This document shows, one piece after another, positions 16,292-25,418 of a stretch of DNA of 64,000 nucleotides. Origin of the DNA: Flavicella sp965243265 (GTDB taxonomy: Bacteria > Bacteroidota > Bacteroidia > Flavobacteriales > Flavobacteriaceae); assembly GCA_965243265.1 (NCBI GenBank), contig CBDEUL010000007.1:1-64000 (forward strand), written 5' to 3'. Under the pieces are notes generated by a model. That model made no database searches and was not told the DNA's origin. It saw nothing but the letters and a program-made list of their open reading frames with translations. Each line of letters opens with the position of its first letter. The stretch's first letter is position 1. The position numbers were made by a program, and so were the translations under genes.

Positions 16292-18505
16292 ATGAGTTAT
16301 ACCGTTACCGTAGAAGAAGAAAATAAAGAAATTACCAAAAGATACAAGGACCTCTTAAAAGGTACTTATCAAAAATTATCTGAAGATGATAAACAACTAA
16401 TCCGTAAAGCTTTTGATGTGGCTCTAGAAGCCCATAGTGATCAAAGAAGAAAAACCGGAGAACCCTATATTTATCACCCTATTGCCGTTGCTAAAATTGT
16501 AGCCTATGAAATTGGTTTAGGAGCACAATCTATTGCTGCTGCTCTTTTACATGATGTTGTAGAGGATACTCCATATACGGTAGATGATATGGAGCAACTA
16601 TTCGGTGAAAAAATAGCCAAAATTGTTAGCGGACTCACAAAAATTTCTCGCTTAAACAAAGAGCAAGACACTTCTATACAAGCAGAGAATTTTAGAAAAA
16701 TGTTACTTACGTTAAATGATGATGTACGTGTCATTTTAATTAAAATAGCCGATCGTTATCACAATATGTTAACCATGGACGCTATGCCGGGTTACAAACA
16801 AGTAAAAATAGCTTCTGAAACGCTGTACATCTACGCCCCTTTAGCGCATAGATTAGGATTATATAATATAAAAACTGAATTAGAAGACTTAGGTTTAAAA
16901 TATACCGAACCAGAAGTTTACAATGATATTTTAAGTAAAATTAAAGAAAGTAAAGAAGAGCAAGATGCTTATATCAATACTTTTTCAAGTAAAATAACCA
17001 ATACACTAGACCAGGAAGGATTCAAATATCGTATCAAAGGGCGTTCAAAATCCATTTACTCTATTCGTAAAAAAATGCGAGCTCAAAATGTAAGTTTTGA
17101 TGAAGTCTACGATAAATTTGCTATTCGAATTATTTACAACTCTTCACAAAAAAATGAAAAATTCGATGCTTGGAAAATCTATTCTGTAGTTACAGATCAT
17201 TACAACCCAAACCCTCTCCGTTTACGAGATTGGATAACCAACCCTAAAACCACAGGATATGAGTCTTTACACATCACTGTAATGGGACCTGGTGGTAATT
17301 GGGTTGAAGTTCAGATTAGATCTGAAAGAATGGATGAAATTGCTGAAAAAGGATATGCTGCTCACTTTAAATACAAACAAGGAAATGTTGAAGAAGGAGG
17401 TCTAGAAACTTGGTTAAACCGTTTAAAAGACACTTTAGAAAATGGAAATATCAACGCTGTAGATTTTGTTGAAGACTTTAAATTAAACCTCTATGCTGAA
17501 GAAATTTTCGTATTTACACCTAAAGGAGAACTAAAATCTCTCCCCAAAGGAGCTTCTGCATTAGACTTTGCTTTTGCCATACATACAGATATTGGATTGA
17601 AATGTAGAGGGGTAAAAGTAAATGGAAAATTAACTCCATTAGATACCGTTCTAGGAAGTGGTGACCAAGTGGAAATCATAACATCCAAAACTCAAAAACC
17701 AAATCATCGTTGGTTAGAATTCGTTGTTACAGCCAGAGCAAAAGCTCGAATTAGAGCTTCTCTAAAAGAGGAAGAAAAGAAAATTGCTGAAGAAGGAAAA
17801 GTAATTCTTTCGAGAAAACTAAAACAACTTAAAATTGTTTTAAATGAAAAAGTTATCAATGAACTTGTTGCTTACTTTAAATTAAAAACAAGCTTCGATT
17901 TATTTTACCGAGTAGGTATTTCGACTATTGAAAACTCTGAACTTAAAAGTTTTGCCAATCAAAGAAGTAATACTCTCTATAAGTATATAAGGAGTAAAAT
18001 AAGAAGAAACAACACTGATAAATTCAAAGAAGAGTCCGAAGAGTTATCTAGTAACTTTGATATGCTTGTTTTTGGTAAAGATGAAGAAAAACTAGAATAC
18101 AAAACATCTAAATGTTGTAATGCCATTGCCGGAGATAAAGTATTTGGTTTTCTTACAATAAACGACGGTGTAAAAATCCATAAGTCAGACTGTCCAAATG
18201 CTATTAGTTTACAATCAAACTATGCTTACCGTGTACTGCCTGCTAAATGGATAGACTCTTCTCAAAGAAACTTTAAAGTAACACTTAAGATAAGTGGTGA
18301 AGATAAAAAAGGAATCCTTAACAATCTAACAAGAATTATTGCAGGAAATTCAGACATGAATATTTACAATATAAATTCTGTGACTAGAGGCTCTATTTTT
18401 AACGGAAAAATAACTATTGATGTAAAAAATAAAACGCAACTTAAAAAACTCATAGAAAATATTTTAAAAATTGACGGAATTAATAAAGTTACAAGAGTAG
18501 ATTAA
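16292..18505 (+). CDS. bifunctional (p)ppGpp synthetase/hydrolase
   Basis: This 737-residue Rel/SpoT homologue makes and degrades the alarmone (p)ppGpp in the stringent response. Domains in order: HD hydrolase with ALLHDVVEDTPY (about 84-95); synthetase with RIKGRSKSIYSIRKKM and TTGYESLH; TGS domain starting EIFVFTPKGELKSLPKGA; a conserved cysteine region (TSKCCNAIAGD); and a C-terminal ACT domain. Both catalytic motifs look intact, so it is probably bifunctional. A TATCTTTC element ends 4 bases before the ATG, which could give a leaderless transcript. Confidence 0.95.
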   Translation: MSYTVTVEEENKEITKRYKDLLKGTYQKLSEDDKQLIRKAFDVALEAHSDQRRKTGEPYIYHPIAVAKIVAYEIGLGAQSIAAALLHDVVEDTPYTVDDMEQLFGEKIAKIVSGLTKISRLNKEQDTSIQAENFRKMLLTLNDDVRVILIKIADRYHNMLTMDAMPGYKQVKIASETLYIYAPLAHRLGLYNIKTELEDLGLKYTEPEVYNDILSKIKESKEEQDAYINTFSSKITNTLDQEGFKYRIKGRSKSIYSIRKKMRAQNVSFDEVYDKFAIRIIYNSSQKNEKFDAWKIYSVVTDHYNPNPLRLRDWITNPKTTGYESLHITVMGPGGNWVEVQIRSERMDEIAEKGYAAHFKYKQGNVEEGGLETWLNRLKDTLENGNINAVDFVEDFKLNLYAEEIFVFTPKGELKSLPKGASALDFAFAIHTDIGLKCRGVKVNGKLTPLDTVLGSGDQVEIITSKTQKPNHRWLEFVVTARAKARIRASLKEEEKKIAEEGKVILSRKLKQLKIVLNEKVINELVAYFKLKTSFDLFYRVGISTIENSELKSFANQRSNTLYKYIRSKIRRNNTDKFKEESEELSSNFDMLVFGKDEEKLEYKTSKCCNAIAGDKVFGFLTINDGVKIHKSDCPNAISLQSNYAYRVLPAKWIDSSQRNFKVTLKISGEDKKGILNNLTRIIAGNSDMNIYNINSVTRGSIFNGKITIDVKNKTQLKKLIENILKIDGINKVTRVD

Positions 18506-18551
18506 TGAAAATAAAAAATCTATTTTGTAAACTCTAAATGAAAAATAAAGT

Positions 18552-18559
18552 TAAATTTG
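18552..18559 (+). promoter_or_regulatory. -7 element for the fur-purA unit
   Basis: TAAATTTG matches TAnnTTTG 29 bases before the fur-like start codon. purA follows that gene by 24 bases and may share this promoter. Confidence 0.6.
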
Positions 18560-18588
18560 CCTTTTGCTTTTAAGTAAACAATTAATGA

Positions 18589-19035
18589 ATGGAAAATAGC
18601 GAGAATCATCAAGAAACGGTTAAAGAAGTTTTTGTAAATTTTTTAGAAAAAAATAGTCACAGAAAAACACCTGAACGTTTTGCTATACTTCAAGAAATAT
18701 ACGATGTTGAAGATCACTTCGATATAGAATCTCTTTATATCAGCATGAAAAACAAAAACTATCGTGTAAGTAGAGCTACACTCTATAACACCATAGAATT
18801 GTTACTAGAGAGTGGTTTGGTTCGTAAACATCAATTTGGGCAAAACCAAGCTCATTACGAAAAAAGTTTCTTCAACAAACAACACGACCATATCATACTA
18901 GACAATGGTGAGGTAATTGAGTTTTGTGATCCTAGAATTCAAAACATTAAAAAATCTATTGAAGATTTTTTTAATATTGATATTCAAAGTCATTCACTAT
19001 ACTTTTACGGAACAAAAAAAGAAAATAAAAAATAA
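18589..19035 (+). CDS. Fur family transcriptional regulator
   Basis: This 148-residue metal-responsive repressor is of the Fur/PerR family. The winged-helix part includes RKTPERFAILQEIY and YRVSRATLYNTIELLLESGL. The metal-binding region has HFDIESLY and KQHDHIILDNGEVIEFCDPRI. Only one cysteine is present, so the two structural CxxC zinc pairs of E. coli Fur are missing; several Bacteroidota members share this. It may sense iron, zinc or peroxide, and I cannot decide which. The start at 18589 is preferred because the ATG 4 bases earlier reads into an early stop. Confidence 0.87.
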   Translation: MENSENHQETVKEVFVNFLEKNSHRKTPERFAILQEIYDVEDHFDIESLYISMKNKNYRVSRATLYNTIELLLESGLVRKHQFGQNQAHYEKSFFNKQHDHIILDNGEVIEFCDPRIQNIKKSIEDFFNIDIQSHSLYFYGTKKENKK

Positions 19036-19059
19036 AATCACATAATAACTTATAAGATA

Positions 19060-20331
19060 ATGGCTGTAGATTTATTACTAGGCTTACAATGGGGAGACGA
19101 AGGAAAAGGAAAAATAGTAGATGTTTTAACTAAAGACTACGATTTAATTTCTCGTTTTCAAGGAGGTCCCAATGCTGGACATACATTAATTTTTGACGGA
19201 CACAAACACGTGTTACACACGATTCCTTCAGGAATTTTTCATGACAAAGCCCTTAATATTGTAGGTAATGGTGTTGTAATTGACCCTGTTATCTTTAAAA
19301 AGGAGTTAGAAAACTTAGACAAGTTTAATTTAGATTTAAACGCTAAAATTCTTCTTTCTAGAAAGGCACACTTAATCTTACCAACACACCGTTTGTTAGA
19401 CGCTGCTTCTGAAGCTTCTAAAGGAAAAGCTAAAATTGGTTCTACCTTAAAAGGTATTGGTCCAACTTATATGGATAAAACAGGGCGTAATGGTATGCGT
19501 GTTGGAGATTTAGAACTAGATAACTGGAAAGAAATATTCCAAATTTTAGTAGACAAACATCTTAAAATGTTAGATTTCTTTGATGCTGAGTTAGAATACG
19601 ACTTAGAAGCGTTAAAAGAGGAATTTTATGTTGCTGTAGCTCGTTTAAAAGAAATGACTTTTATTGATAGTGAAGAGTATTTACACAACGCAATCAAAGA
19701 AAAGAAAACAATACTAGCAGAAGGAGCTCAAGGATCTCTTTTAGATGTTGATTTTGGAACATATCCATTCGTTACATCTTCAAATACTACTGCAGCAGGT
19801 GCTTGTACAGGTTTAGGTATTGCTCCAAATACTATTGGAGAAGTTTATGGAATCTTTAAAGCTTACACTACTCGTGTTGGTTCTGGACCATTCCCTACTG
19901 AGTTATTTGATGAAGATGGAGCTAGAATGGCTAAAGTTGGTCATGAATTTGGAGCTACTACAGGACGTGCACGTAGATGTGGTTGGTTAGATATTGTTGC
20001 TTTAAAATACGCTTGTCAAGTAAACGGAGTAACTCAATTAAACATGATGAAAGGTGATGTACTTTCTGGTTTTGAAACACTAAAAGTATGTACTGCTTAT
20101 AAATACAAAGGAGAGGTTATCAAACATTTCCCTTACAATATTGAGCCAGAAAACGTAACTCCTATCTATACAGAGTTTAAAGGATGGAGTGAAGATATTA
20201 CTGAAATAACTTCAGAAGCTGAATTCCCTAAAGAATTAAGTGACTATATTGCCTTTATTGAAAAGGAAACTGGAATTAGAATTTCTATAGTTTCTGTAGG
20301 GCCAGATAGAAAACAAACAATTGTAAGATAA
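19060..20331 (+). CDS. purA: adenylosuccinate synthase
   Basis: This 423-residue enzyme joins IMP and aspartate with GTP in the first committed step to AMP. It has the N-terminal LQWGDEGKGKIVD motif, PNAGHTL, GSTLKGIGPTYMDKTGR, GAQGSLLDVDFGTYP and the GTP-binding SVGPDRKQTI end, with full family length. It is 24 bases downstream of the fur-like gene, so probably co-transcribed, and ends before a strong terminator. Confidence 0.97.
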   Translation: MAVDLLLGLQWGDEGKGKIVDVLTKDYDLISRFQGGPNAGHTLIFDGHKHVLHTIPSGIFHDKALNIVGNGVVIDPVIFKKELENLDKFNLDLNAKILLSRKAHLILPTHRLLDAASEASKGKAKIGSTLKGIGPTYMDKTGRNGMRVGDLELDNWKEIFQILVDKHLKMLDFFDAELEYDLEALKEEFYVAVARLKEMTFIDSEEYLHNAIKEKKTILAEGAQGSLLDVDFGTYPFVTSSNTTAAGACTGLGIAPNTIGEVYGIFKAYTTRVGSGPFPTELFDEDGARMAKVGHEFGATTGRARRCGWLDIVALKYACQVNGVTQLNMMKGDVLSGFETLKVCTAYKYKGEVIKHFPYNIEPENVTPIYTEFKGWSEDITEITSEAEFPKELSDYIAFIEKETGIRISIVSVGPDRKQTIVR

Positions 20332-20351
20332 GTTTTACAATTGCTATTTTA

Positions 20352-20395
20352 AATAAAAGCGGATAAACCTAATAGATTTATCCGCTTTTATTTTT
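20352..20395 (+). terminator. terminator after purA
   Basis: The 13-bp stem AAAAGCGGATAAA with its exact complement and a 9-base loop is followed by a T-run. Confidence 0.88.
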
Positions 20396-20511
20396 TAACT
20401 AATTTTATACTACCCCTAATAAACTTCCCTCTTTAAGTAATGACTCTTATTTCCTCTTAAGCCTTTGGATATATTTTAACACTTTGAAATACTTGCTCGC
20501 TAGTTTTTCCT

Positions 20512-20519
20512 TATTTTTG
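20512..20519 (+). promoter_or_regulatory. -7 element for the OstA-like gene
   Basis: TATTTTTG lies 18 bases before the TTG at 20538 and downstream of the longer-frame start at 20484. It supports the later start. Confidence 0.55.
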
Positions 20520-20537
20520 TTTCCAAAATCAAGAAAT

Positions 20538-22031
20538 TTGAAACAATTAATATTATTTTTTCTTTTAATTTTTACTGTAACGACACATGCTCAACAGCAA
20601 AAAATTAAAATCCTTAACTCAGAACAAACCTATAAGGATCAAAAAAAATATCCTGATGCACTGATCTTAAATGGAAAAGTAAAGGTAAAACACGAAGGAA
20701 TTATTGTAGACTGTAACAAAGCTCTATTTTACCAAACTAAAAATATATTACACGCTTATGGTAATGTACATATAAACCAAGGAGACACCCTACATCAAAA
20801 AAGTGCTTATATTAATTACAACGGAAATACTAAAAAAGCCATCTCTTGGGGTAATGTAGAATTAAAAGACCCAAACATTGTTTTAAAAACAGACACCTTA
20901 CATTTTGACAGAAATAGTCAAATAATGTACTACAACTGCAATGGTACTATAAACGATGCCACTAATCAATTAAAAAGTAAAAATGGCACCTATTATTCTG
21001 AAAGAAAAAAATTTACAGCTACAACCAATGTAGTTGTTACCAACCCTGGAAATAAACTTATATCGAACCACTTAGATTACTATACAGAAAATAAAGAAGT
21101 TTACTTTTACGGTCCTTCAACTATAACAACCCAAGAAAGTACTGTATACGCCGAAAAAGGTTTTTTTGACACTCAAAAAAACATTTCTCAACTTACAAAT
21201 AACTCTAAAATTAATTATCAAGATAGAATTATTGAAGGAGACAGTATTTATTATGATAAATTTAGAGGATTTGCCTCAAGTACAGGAAATATTGTTGTTA
21301 CAGATACTATAAACAACTCTATCATTAAAGGAGGTTATGCCGAAGTTCATAAATTTAAAGATTCTTTATATGTTGTAGATAAAGCTGTTGCAATATCCAT
21401 TATGGAAAAAGACTCTATGTATGTACACGGAGACACCTTACTTATTACAGGTAAAACAGACAACAGACTAGTAAGAGCTTACCACCATGTAAAAATATTT
21501 AAAACCGATTTACGTGGAAAATGTGACTCTTTAGCCACTACACAAAGTACAGGACTTATTAAATTATTTAAAGATCCTGTTTTATGGTCTGGAGAAAATC
21601 AAATTACAGGAGATAGTATCCATTTACTTAGCAATCCAAAAACGAATGTATTAGACTCTCTTTTTATCAAAAAAAATGCAATGGTCATTCAAAAAGACTC
21701 TGCTGGATTCAACCAAATTAGAGGTAAAAACATGTATGGAAAATTTACTGTTAATAAGCTAAACGACCTATTAACAAAAGGAAATGGAGAGGTTATCAAC
21801 TATGCGAGAGACAGTGAAAAAATATTAGTTGCTATTATGAAAATGAGTTGTAGTAACATCCTTTTTGAATTAAATAACGGACAAATACAAACGATTAAAT
21901 TTTTAAAAAAACCTGAGGGGAATACATACCCTCCATCACAATTCCCTAAAAACCAAAGTAAATTAAAAGGCTTCCTTTGGAGAGAATCTGAGATGCCACA
22001 TACCAAAGAAGATATTTTTATACACGATTAA
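20538..22031 (+). CDS. OstA/LptA-like exported protein
   Basis: From the TTG at 20538 the product has 497 residues with a clear signal peptide: hydrophobic LILFFLLIF, cleavage after THA before QQQ. The frame is open to 20484, but a promoter element lies between. The mature part consists of repeated short beta-strand units of the OstA type (ALILNGKVKVKHEG, ILHAYGNVHINQGD, TLHFDRNSQIMYYNCNG), the fold of LptA/LptD periplasmic domains. It probably takes part in lipopolysaccharide transport across the periplasm. It lacks the large LptD beta-barrel. Family recognition is good; the exact partner is inferred. Confidence 0.8.
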   Translation: MKQLILFFLLIFTVTTHAQQQKIKILNSEQTYKDQKKYPDALILNGKVKVKHEGIIVDCNKALFYQTKNILHAYGNVHINQGDTLHQKSAYINYNGNTKKAISWGNVELKDPNIVLKTDTLHFDRNSQIMYYNCNGTINDATNQLKSKNGTYYSERKKFTATTNVVVTNPGNKLISNHLDYYTENKEVYFYGPSTITTQESTVYAEKGFFDTQKNISQLTNNSKINYQDRIIEGDSIYYDKFRGFASSTGNIVVTDTINNSIIKGGYAEVHKFKDSLYVVDKAVAISIMEKDSMYVHGDTLLITGKTDNRLVRAYHHVKIFKTDLRGKCDSLATTQSTGLIKLFKDPVLWSGENQITGDSIHLLSNPKTNVLDSLFIKKNAMVIQKDSAGFNQIRGKNMYGKFTVNKLNDLLTKGNGEVINYARDSEKILVAIMKMSCSNILFELNNGQIQTIKFLKKPEGNTYPPSQFPKNQSKLKGFLWRESEMPHTKEDIFIHD

Positions 22032-22063
22032 TACCTTCTTTAAAAGCTTCAAATATTAAGTTT

Positions 22064-23239
22064 ATGAAAGAAGATTTTTTCAACCATCAAGCACAAACTA
22101 CTCCCCATCCATTAGCTATAGAAATTTCTCATGCAGAAGGATCTTATATTTATGATAGTAATAAAAAAGCATATCTCGACTTTGTTGCAGGAGTATCTGC
22201 CAATAGCTTAGGTCATAACCACCCTAAGGTATCCGAAGCCATAAAAAAACAACTGAATGCCTATACACATGTAATGGTATATGGTGAATTTATTCAAAAA
22301 CCTCAGGTAAACCTTTGCAAAACCTTAGCTAAACACTTACCTCCTTCTCTACAAACAATTTACTTAACAAACTCAGGAACCGAAGCTACAGAAGGAGCCT
22401 TAAAACTAGCCAAACGTGTTACAGGAAGAAGTAATATTATAGCCTGTAAAAATGGTTACCACGGAAATACACAAGGAGCTATGAGCGTATGTGGTGCTGA
22501 GCAACAAAACAGAGCTTTTAGACCCCTAATACCTGGTATTAAGTTTATTGAATTCAATAATGAAATAGATTTAGAGAAAATAACCACTGAAACTGCAGCG
22601 GTTATTTTAGAAACTATACAGGGAGGTGCAGGATTTATTGTACCTAAAAATGATTATTTAAAAAAAGTACGCAAACGTTGCGATGATGTCGGTGCATTAC
22701 TTATTCTAGACGAGATTCAATCTGGTATTGGACGTACAGGAAAACTCTTTAGTTTTCAAAATTACAACATCACTCCTGATATTATTATTACAGGAAAAGG
22801 TTTAGGAGGAGGAATGCCAATTGGGGCTTTTATTTCTTCTAAAGAAAAAATGGCCTGCTTACAAGACAAACCAAAATTAGGACATATTACAACATTTGGA
22901 GGACACCCTATTATTGCAGCTGCTGCTTTAGCTACCATTGAAGAAATTACTACAAGTAACCTCATGAAAGAGACACTTCGTAAGGAAAAACTTATAAAAT
23001 CCTTACTTGTACATCCAAAAATAAAAGAAATCAGAGGCACAGGGTTAATGCTTGCTTTACTAATGGAAACCCCTGAAATAGCTTCAAATGTTATTTTAAA
23101 ATGTATGGATGCTGGACTTATTCTTTTTTGGTTACTTTTTGAAGGACGTGCTATTAGAATTACCCCACCTCTTACCATTTCTGATGAAGAAATTACTAAA
23201 GGATGCTCTATAATTATAGATACCATAAACTCTTTATAA
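22064..23239 (+). CDS. class III PLP-dependent aminotransferase
   Basis: This 391-residue aminotransferase of the acetylornithine/4-aminobutyrate group has YLDFVAGVSANSLGHNHPKV at the start and NSGTEATEGALKLA for phosphate binding. LILDEIQSGIGRTGK contains the pyridine-contacting aspartate, and ITGKGLGGGMPIGAF contains the Schiff-base lysine. The substrate cannot be fixed from sequence; neither arginine nor lysine biosynthesis genes are nearby. It follows the OstA-like gene by 32 bases, possibly in one transcript. Confidence 0.88.
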   Translation: MKEDFFNHQAQTTPHPLAIEISHAEGSYIYDSNKKAYLDFVAGVSANSLGHNHPKVSEAIKKQLNAYTHVMVYGEFIQKPQVNLCKTLAKHLPPSLQTIYLTNSGTEATEGALKLAKRVTGRSNIIACKNGYHGNTQGAMSVCGAEQQNRAFRPLIPGIKFIEFNNEIDLEKITTETAAVILETIQGGAGFIVPKNDYLKKVRKRCDDVGALLILDEIQSGIGRTGKLFSFQNYNITPDIIITGKGLGGGMPIGAFISSKEKMACLQDKPKLGHITTFGGHPIIAAAALATIEEITTSNLMKETLRKEKLIKSLLVHPKIKEIRGTGLMLALLMETPEIASNVILKCMDAGLILFWLLFEGRAIRITPPLTISDEEITKGCSIIIDTINSL

Positions 23240-23313
23240 AATCACTTTTTTTAATTCGGATGTTTTTGTCTTAATTAAAAAAAAGAGTTATCTTTACAGT
23301 ATAAATTAATTGT

Positions 23314-23751
23314 ATGTTTTCTAAAACGTGTGAATACGGTATCAAAGCGACTATTTATGTTGCTTCAGAATCTTTAGAAGGAAAAAGAGTTAGTTTAAAA
23401 AATATTGTAGAAGAAATTGAAACTCCAGAAGCTTTTACTGCAAAAATATTACAACAACTAACCAAAGCCAAAATAATAACTTCTAATCGAGGAGCTTCAG
23501 GCGGCTTTAGTATAGATTCACAAAACTTAGAAAAAATAAAATTAAGTCAAATTGTAAGTACTCTTGATGGTAATGATATCTATACTGGTTGTGGATTAGG
23601 TTTGAATAAATGCGATGCCAATAACCCTTGTGCTCTTCACCACAAATTCATTAGTGTTCGCACAGAACTAAAGCAAATGCTCGAATCTACTACCTTATTA
23701 TCTTTAATTGAAGACATTAAAAACGGTACTTCCTTTTTGAAAAGACGGTAA
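23314..23751 (+). CDS. Rrf2 family regulator (NsrR/IscR-like)
   Basis: This 145-residue winged-helix regulator of the Rrf2 family begins FSKTCEYGIKATIYVA. It has a wing region with NRGASGGFSI and three closely placed cysteines in CGLGLNKCDANNPCALHH, the usual ligands of a [2Fe-2S] or [4Fe-4S] cluster. It lies just upstream of a di-iron repair protein and a truncated haemoglobin. The most likely role is therefore an NO-sensing repressor like NsrR, inferred from context. A TATCTTTA element at 23289-23296 is its probable promoter. Confidence 0.87.
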   Translation: MFSKTCEYGIKATIYVASESLEGKRVSLKNIVEEIETPEAFTAKILQQLTKAKIITSNRGASGGFSIDSQNLEKIKLSQIVSTLDGNDIYTGCGLGLNKCDANNPCALHHKFISVRTELKQMLESTTLLSLIEDIKNGTSFLKRR

Positions 23752-23786
23752 AATAAATAAGACAATTAAACATTTATAATTCTAAT

Positions 23787-23804
23787 TAGGATATTAAGAT
23801 CCTT
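23787..23804. promoter_or_regulatory. candidate operator before the RIC gene
   Basis: AGGAT and ATCCT form an inverted repeat with a 6-base AT-rich spacer (core 23788-23803), 19 bases before the RIC start codon. The neighbouring Rrf2 protein is a plausible binder; no binding evidence exists. Confidence 0.35.
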
Positions 23805-23822
23805 AAGTAAATTAATAATATC

Positions 23823-24551
23823 ATGACTATCTCAGAACAAACTATTGTTGGTGACATTGTATCATCTAATTACAAAACTGCAGCTGTATTTTCAAAACTT
23901 AAAATAGACTTTTGTTGCAATGGAAATAGATCTTTAGCACAAGCTTCTAAAGACTCCGATGCCAACCTAGATGAATTGATCAACTCACTAACTGCTACCC
24001 TTAACAACACCAATTTTAAAGACACCAATTATCAAGCATGGTCGCTAGATTTTCTTGCAGATTATATTTACAACAACCATCACCTATATATAGAAGAGAA
24101 AATTCCTATCATTAAACAATATCTAGATAAAGTATGTAGTGTACACGGAAATATCCACCCAGAACTATTTGATATTCAATCTTTATTTTATGAAGGAGCT
24201 GATGACTTGACACAACACTTAAAAAAAGAAGAATTAATTCTCTTCCCATTCATCAAAAAAATGGTAACGGCAGAAAAAGAGAATTTTCCCTTAACCCCTG
24301 CTCACTTTGGAACTGTAGAAAATCCTATTGCAATGATGCATGAAGAGCATAATAACGAAGGTGAACGTTATAGAAAAATTTCAAAACTTAGTAATAATTA
24401 TACTCCTCCTCATGATGCTTGTACAACCTATAAAGTACTATTTTCTATGTTAGATGATTTTGAAAAAGATTTACATTTACATATTCATTTAGAAAATAAT
24501 ATCCTCTTTAAAAAAGCTCTAGAACTGGAAAAAAAACTAAAAAACAATTAA
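23823..24551 (+). CDS. ric: iron-sulfur cluster repair di-iron protein (RIC/ScdA/YtfE)
   Basis: This 242-residue protein repairs iron-sulfur clusters damaged by nitric oxide or peroxide. The N-terminal ScdA_N domain has the DFCCNGNRSLAQA motif. The C-terminal hemerythrin-like domain supplies di-iron ligands in NNHHLYIEEK, HLKKEELILFPF, MMHEEHNNEG and HIHLENNILF. The length fits the full two-domain form. It overlaps the haemoglobin gene by one base (TAATG), so the two are translationally coupled. Confidence 0.93.
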   Translation: MTISEQTIVGDIVSSNYKTAAVFSKLKIDFCCNGNRSLAQASKDSDANLDELINSLTATLNNTNFKDTNYQAWSLDFLADYIYNNHHLYIEEKIPIIKQYLDKVCSVHGNIHPELFDIQSLFYEGADDLTQHLKKEELILFPFIKKMVTAEKENFPLTPAHFGTVENPIAMMHEEHNNEGERYRKISKLSNNYTPPHDACTTYKVLFSMLDDFEKDLHLHIHLENNILFKKALELEKKLKNN

Positions 24552-24940
24552 TGGAATTAACTCTCAAAAACCGAGATGAAATAAGTATCTTAATACGTGC
24601 TTTTTATAAGAAAGTACGTAAAGATTCTTTTATTGGTGATATTTTCAACAATCATATTTCTGACTGGGAACCTCATTTAGAAAAACTTACTGATTTTTGG
24701 TATACTAATTTACATACTAAAAAAGCATACAAAGGTAATCCTGGAAAAGTACATATTGAAGTAGATCAAAAAGAACAACAAACTATCACACAAGAACATT
24801 TTGGAAGATGGTTGGTTTTATGGTTTGAAACGATAGATGAACTTTGTACAGGAGAACTTGCTGAAAGAGCTAAAAATAATGCCCGAAATATGGCTACAGG
24901 ACTCTTTTTAAGAATGTTTCATGCCAGAAACACACAGTAA
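24551..24940 (+). CDS. group III truncated haemoglobin
   Basis: This 129-residue globin of the truncated group III type shows the conserved RDEISILIRAFYKKVRKD N-terminus, FWYTNLHTKKAYKGNP in the E-helix region with HIEVDQKE after it, and a C-terminal MATGLFLRMFHA helix. It may bind and detoxify NO or O2. Coupling to the RIC gene and the upstream Rrf2 regulator supports a nitrosative-stress role. Confidence 0.88.
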   Translation: MELTLKNRDEISILIRAFYKKVRKDSFIGDIFNNHISDWEPHLEKLTDFWYTNLHTKKAYKGNPGKVHIEVDQKEQQTITQEHFGRWLVLWFETIDELCTGELAERAKNNARNMATGLFLRMFHARNTQ

Positions 24941-25032
24941 AACACATTCAATAAAAAATTATATGCACTCAATAAATGTATATAGTTCCTAAATATTACA
25001 TTAAATTAACACCCAGTACCAATATTAAACAC

Positions 25033-25040
25033 TATCTTTG
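25033..25040 (+). promoter_or_regulatory. -7 element for the cold-shock gene
   Basis: TATCTTTG is a perfect consensus match 21 bases before ATG 25062. The longer frame from 25038 would begin inside the promoter, so it is rejected. Confidence 0.7.
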
Positions 25041-25061
25041 TGCTTTAAAATAATATTTATA

Positions 25062-25253
25062 ATGAAAAACGGAACAGTAAAGTTCTTCAATGATTCAAAA
25101 GGATTTGGATTCATTACAGAAGACAATTCAAACGAAGAATTCTTCGTACACATCTCAGGATTAGTAGATGAAATTAACGAAGGTGACTCAGTAGAGTTTG
25201 AAGTAAAAGAAGGTAGAAAAGGATTAAACGCGGTAAACGTTAAAGTAATTTAA
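25062..25253 (+). CDS. cold-shock domain protein
   Basis: This 63-residue CspA-type protein is a single OB-fold that binds single-stranded RNA and DNA. It contains both nucleic-acid motifs, KGFGFI (RNP1) and FFVHIS (RNP2). It probably acts as an RNA chaperone. Its short leader of about 20 bases has no long structured cold-shock UTR. A terminator follows immediately. Confidence 0.93.
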   Translation: MKNGTVKFFNDSKGFGFITEDNSNEEFFVHISGLVDEINEGDSVEFEVKEGRKGLNAVNVKVI

Positions 25254-25281
25254 TATTTATTCTTAATTTTTTAAGACTTAG

Positions 25282-25316
25282 AAAAGTCTGTTGTTTTATA
25301 CGGCAGACTTTTTTTA
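25282..25316 (+). terminator. terminator after the cold-shock gene
   Basis: AAAAGTCTG pairs with CAGACTTTT. Two extra G-U pairs and one G-C pair extend the stem, and a T-run follows. Confidence 0.8.
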
Positions 25317-25418
25317 TGCTCTCTTGCCTCCTTCCTACTCCTTTTACCTATACTTTTGTTGACTCTGAAAAAAGAGAAAAAGACATAACTAAATTATTTT
25401 AATAAAAACAACTAACCT

